DNA of 64,000 nt from an uncultured Carboxylicivirga sp. (lineage in GTDB: Bacteria > Bacteroidota > Bacteroidia > Bacteroidales > Marinilabiliaceae), in the NCBI RefSeq assembly GCF_963674565.1, contig NZ_OY771430.1, positions 4,154,001 to 4,218,000 on the forward strand, read 5' to 3'. Position 1 is the stretch's first letter. Each line of letters opens with the position of its first letter. The translations under genes and the position numbers were made by a program. Positions 63,583-64,000 of the stretch are shown here, one piece after another. The notes below the pieces were generated by a model that was not told the origin of the DNA, ran no database searches, and saw only the letters and a program-made list of their open reading frames with translations.

Positions 63583-64000
63583 GTATATCCTTTCTTGTCT
63601 TTTATTATTTTCTATTAGTAATCTTTATGCCAATTCCATTTTTGACAGACCAACTCCTGACCATTTTATAAACGATTATGCCAATTTACTTCAGGAAGAT
63701 CAAATTGAATTGTTAGAAAAGAAAGTAAAGGAAATTGAGTATTCAGGTTCAATGCAAATTGCTATTGTAACAGTTAAAAATCTGGAAGGATTAAAACCTT
63801 CGGTGTTTACTCATCGGCTTGCCAATCAGTGGGGTGTTGGTCAGAAATACAAAGACAATGGCATTTTAATAATGATAAAACCCAAATATCCCAATGAAAA
63901 AGGTGAAGTATATATTGCGGTTGGCACAGGACTGGAAAATGTTGTTGCCAATAATGATGCTCAGCAAATAATCAACTCTGATCTATTACCTCACTTAAAG
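63557..64000 (+). CDS. TPM-domain protein (YgcG-like), N-terminal part
   Basis: Runs off the right edge. The start ATG at 63557 lies inside the upstream TPM gene (26-nt overlap). A signal peptide (YILSCLLLFSISNLYAN) is followed by the TPM domain: DHFINDYANLLQEDQIELLEKKV, GSMQIAIVTVKNLEG, LANQWGVGQKYKDNGILIMI and YIAVGTGLENVV. A C-terminal membrane anchor with Gly-rich tail would be expected beyond the window. Confidence 0.85.
   Translation, partial: MKFHSITTKYILSCLLLFSISNLYANSIFDRPTPDHFINDYANLLQEDQIELLEKKVKEIEYSGSMQIAIVTVKNLEGLKPSVFTHRLANQWGVGQKYKDNGILIMIKPKYPNEKGEVYIAVGTGLENVVANNDAQQIINSDLLPHLK

Overview
The window is a low-GC bacterial chromosome segment from the phylum Bacteroidota. Three proteins end in type IX secretion (T9SS) C-terminal sorting domains. 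There is a TonB-dependent receptor with a CarboxypepD_reg-like N-terminus, two LytS/LytTR two-component pairs, and candidate promoters of the TTG-N(17-20)-TAnnTTTG type. ftsX is followed by a DUF3098 gene, as is usual in this phylum. Pectate lyase, sulfatase and other carbohydrate-active genes suggest a polysaccharide-degrading, perhaps marine or sediment, relative of the Marinilabiliales; the genus cannot be fixed from the sequence.

Layout. 1-10.2 kb: DUF3098 (partial), ftsX, a CgeB-like glycosyltransferase, then a minus-strand operon (MaoC dehydratase, CitE-like CoA lyase, AAC(3)-like acetyltransferase, flippase, polysaccharide deacetylase) that looks like a glycan-modification unit, a kelch/T9SS pair and a TtcA-like tRNA thiolase. 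10.3-21.1 kb: a DEAD-box helicase and a two-gene unit of very large, unrecognised proteins (1606 and 1475 aa). 21.1-26.4 kb: a DnaQ-like exonuclease, a NifX-like protein, PLDc_N, PL10 pectate lyase, a Gre-like protein and an M28 peptidase. 26.5-31.5 kb: an iron-uptake type operon (TonB receptor, DUF4374 lipoprotein, PepSY membrane protein). 31.5-45.9 kb: lipoprotein, PAS-LuxR regulator, DUF819 protein, a T9SS metalloprotease-like protein, a thioredoxin-histidine kinase fusion with its LytTR regulator, and a sulfatase.

46,216-54,277 is an integrated mobile element of about 8.06 kb inserted at the 3' end of tRNA-Ser(GGA). A 15-bp copy of the tRNA 3' end marks the far end, next to a tyrosine integrase. 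A 20-bp arm-type repeat lies inside each end. The core holds an unknown 275-aa protein, an excisionase-like HTH protein, two sets of 11-bp-phased repeats, and a possible replication initiator. The cargo is a AAA+ ATPase plus a subtilisin-like protease, matching the IetAS type of defence / plasmid-maintenance module.

54.3-64 kb: tRNA-Ser and tRNA-Trp, a TPR lipoprotein, a second LytS/LytTR pair, a DUF1566 lipoprotein, a FUSC membrane protein, a beta-propeller glycosidase-like protein, and two TPM-domain proteins, the last cut by the window edge.

The most promising leads are the IetAS-carrying tRNA-Ser element with its phased repeats, the giant two-gene unit at 11.8-21.1 kb, and the thioredoxin-LytS fusion kinase.
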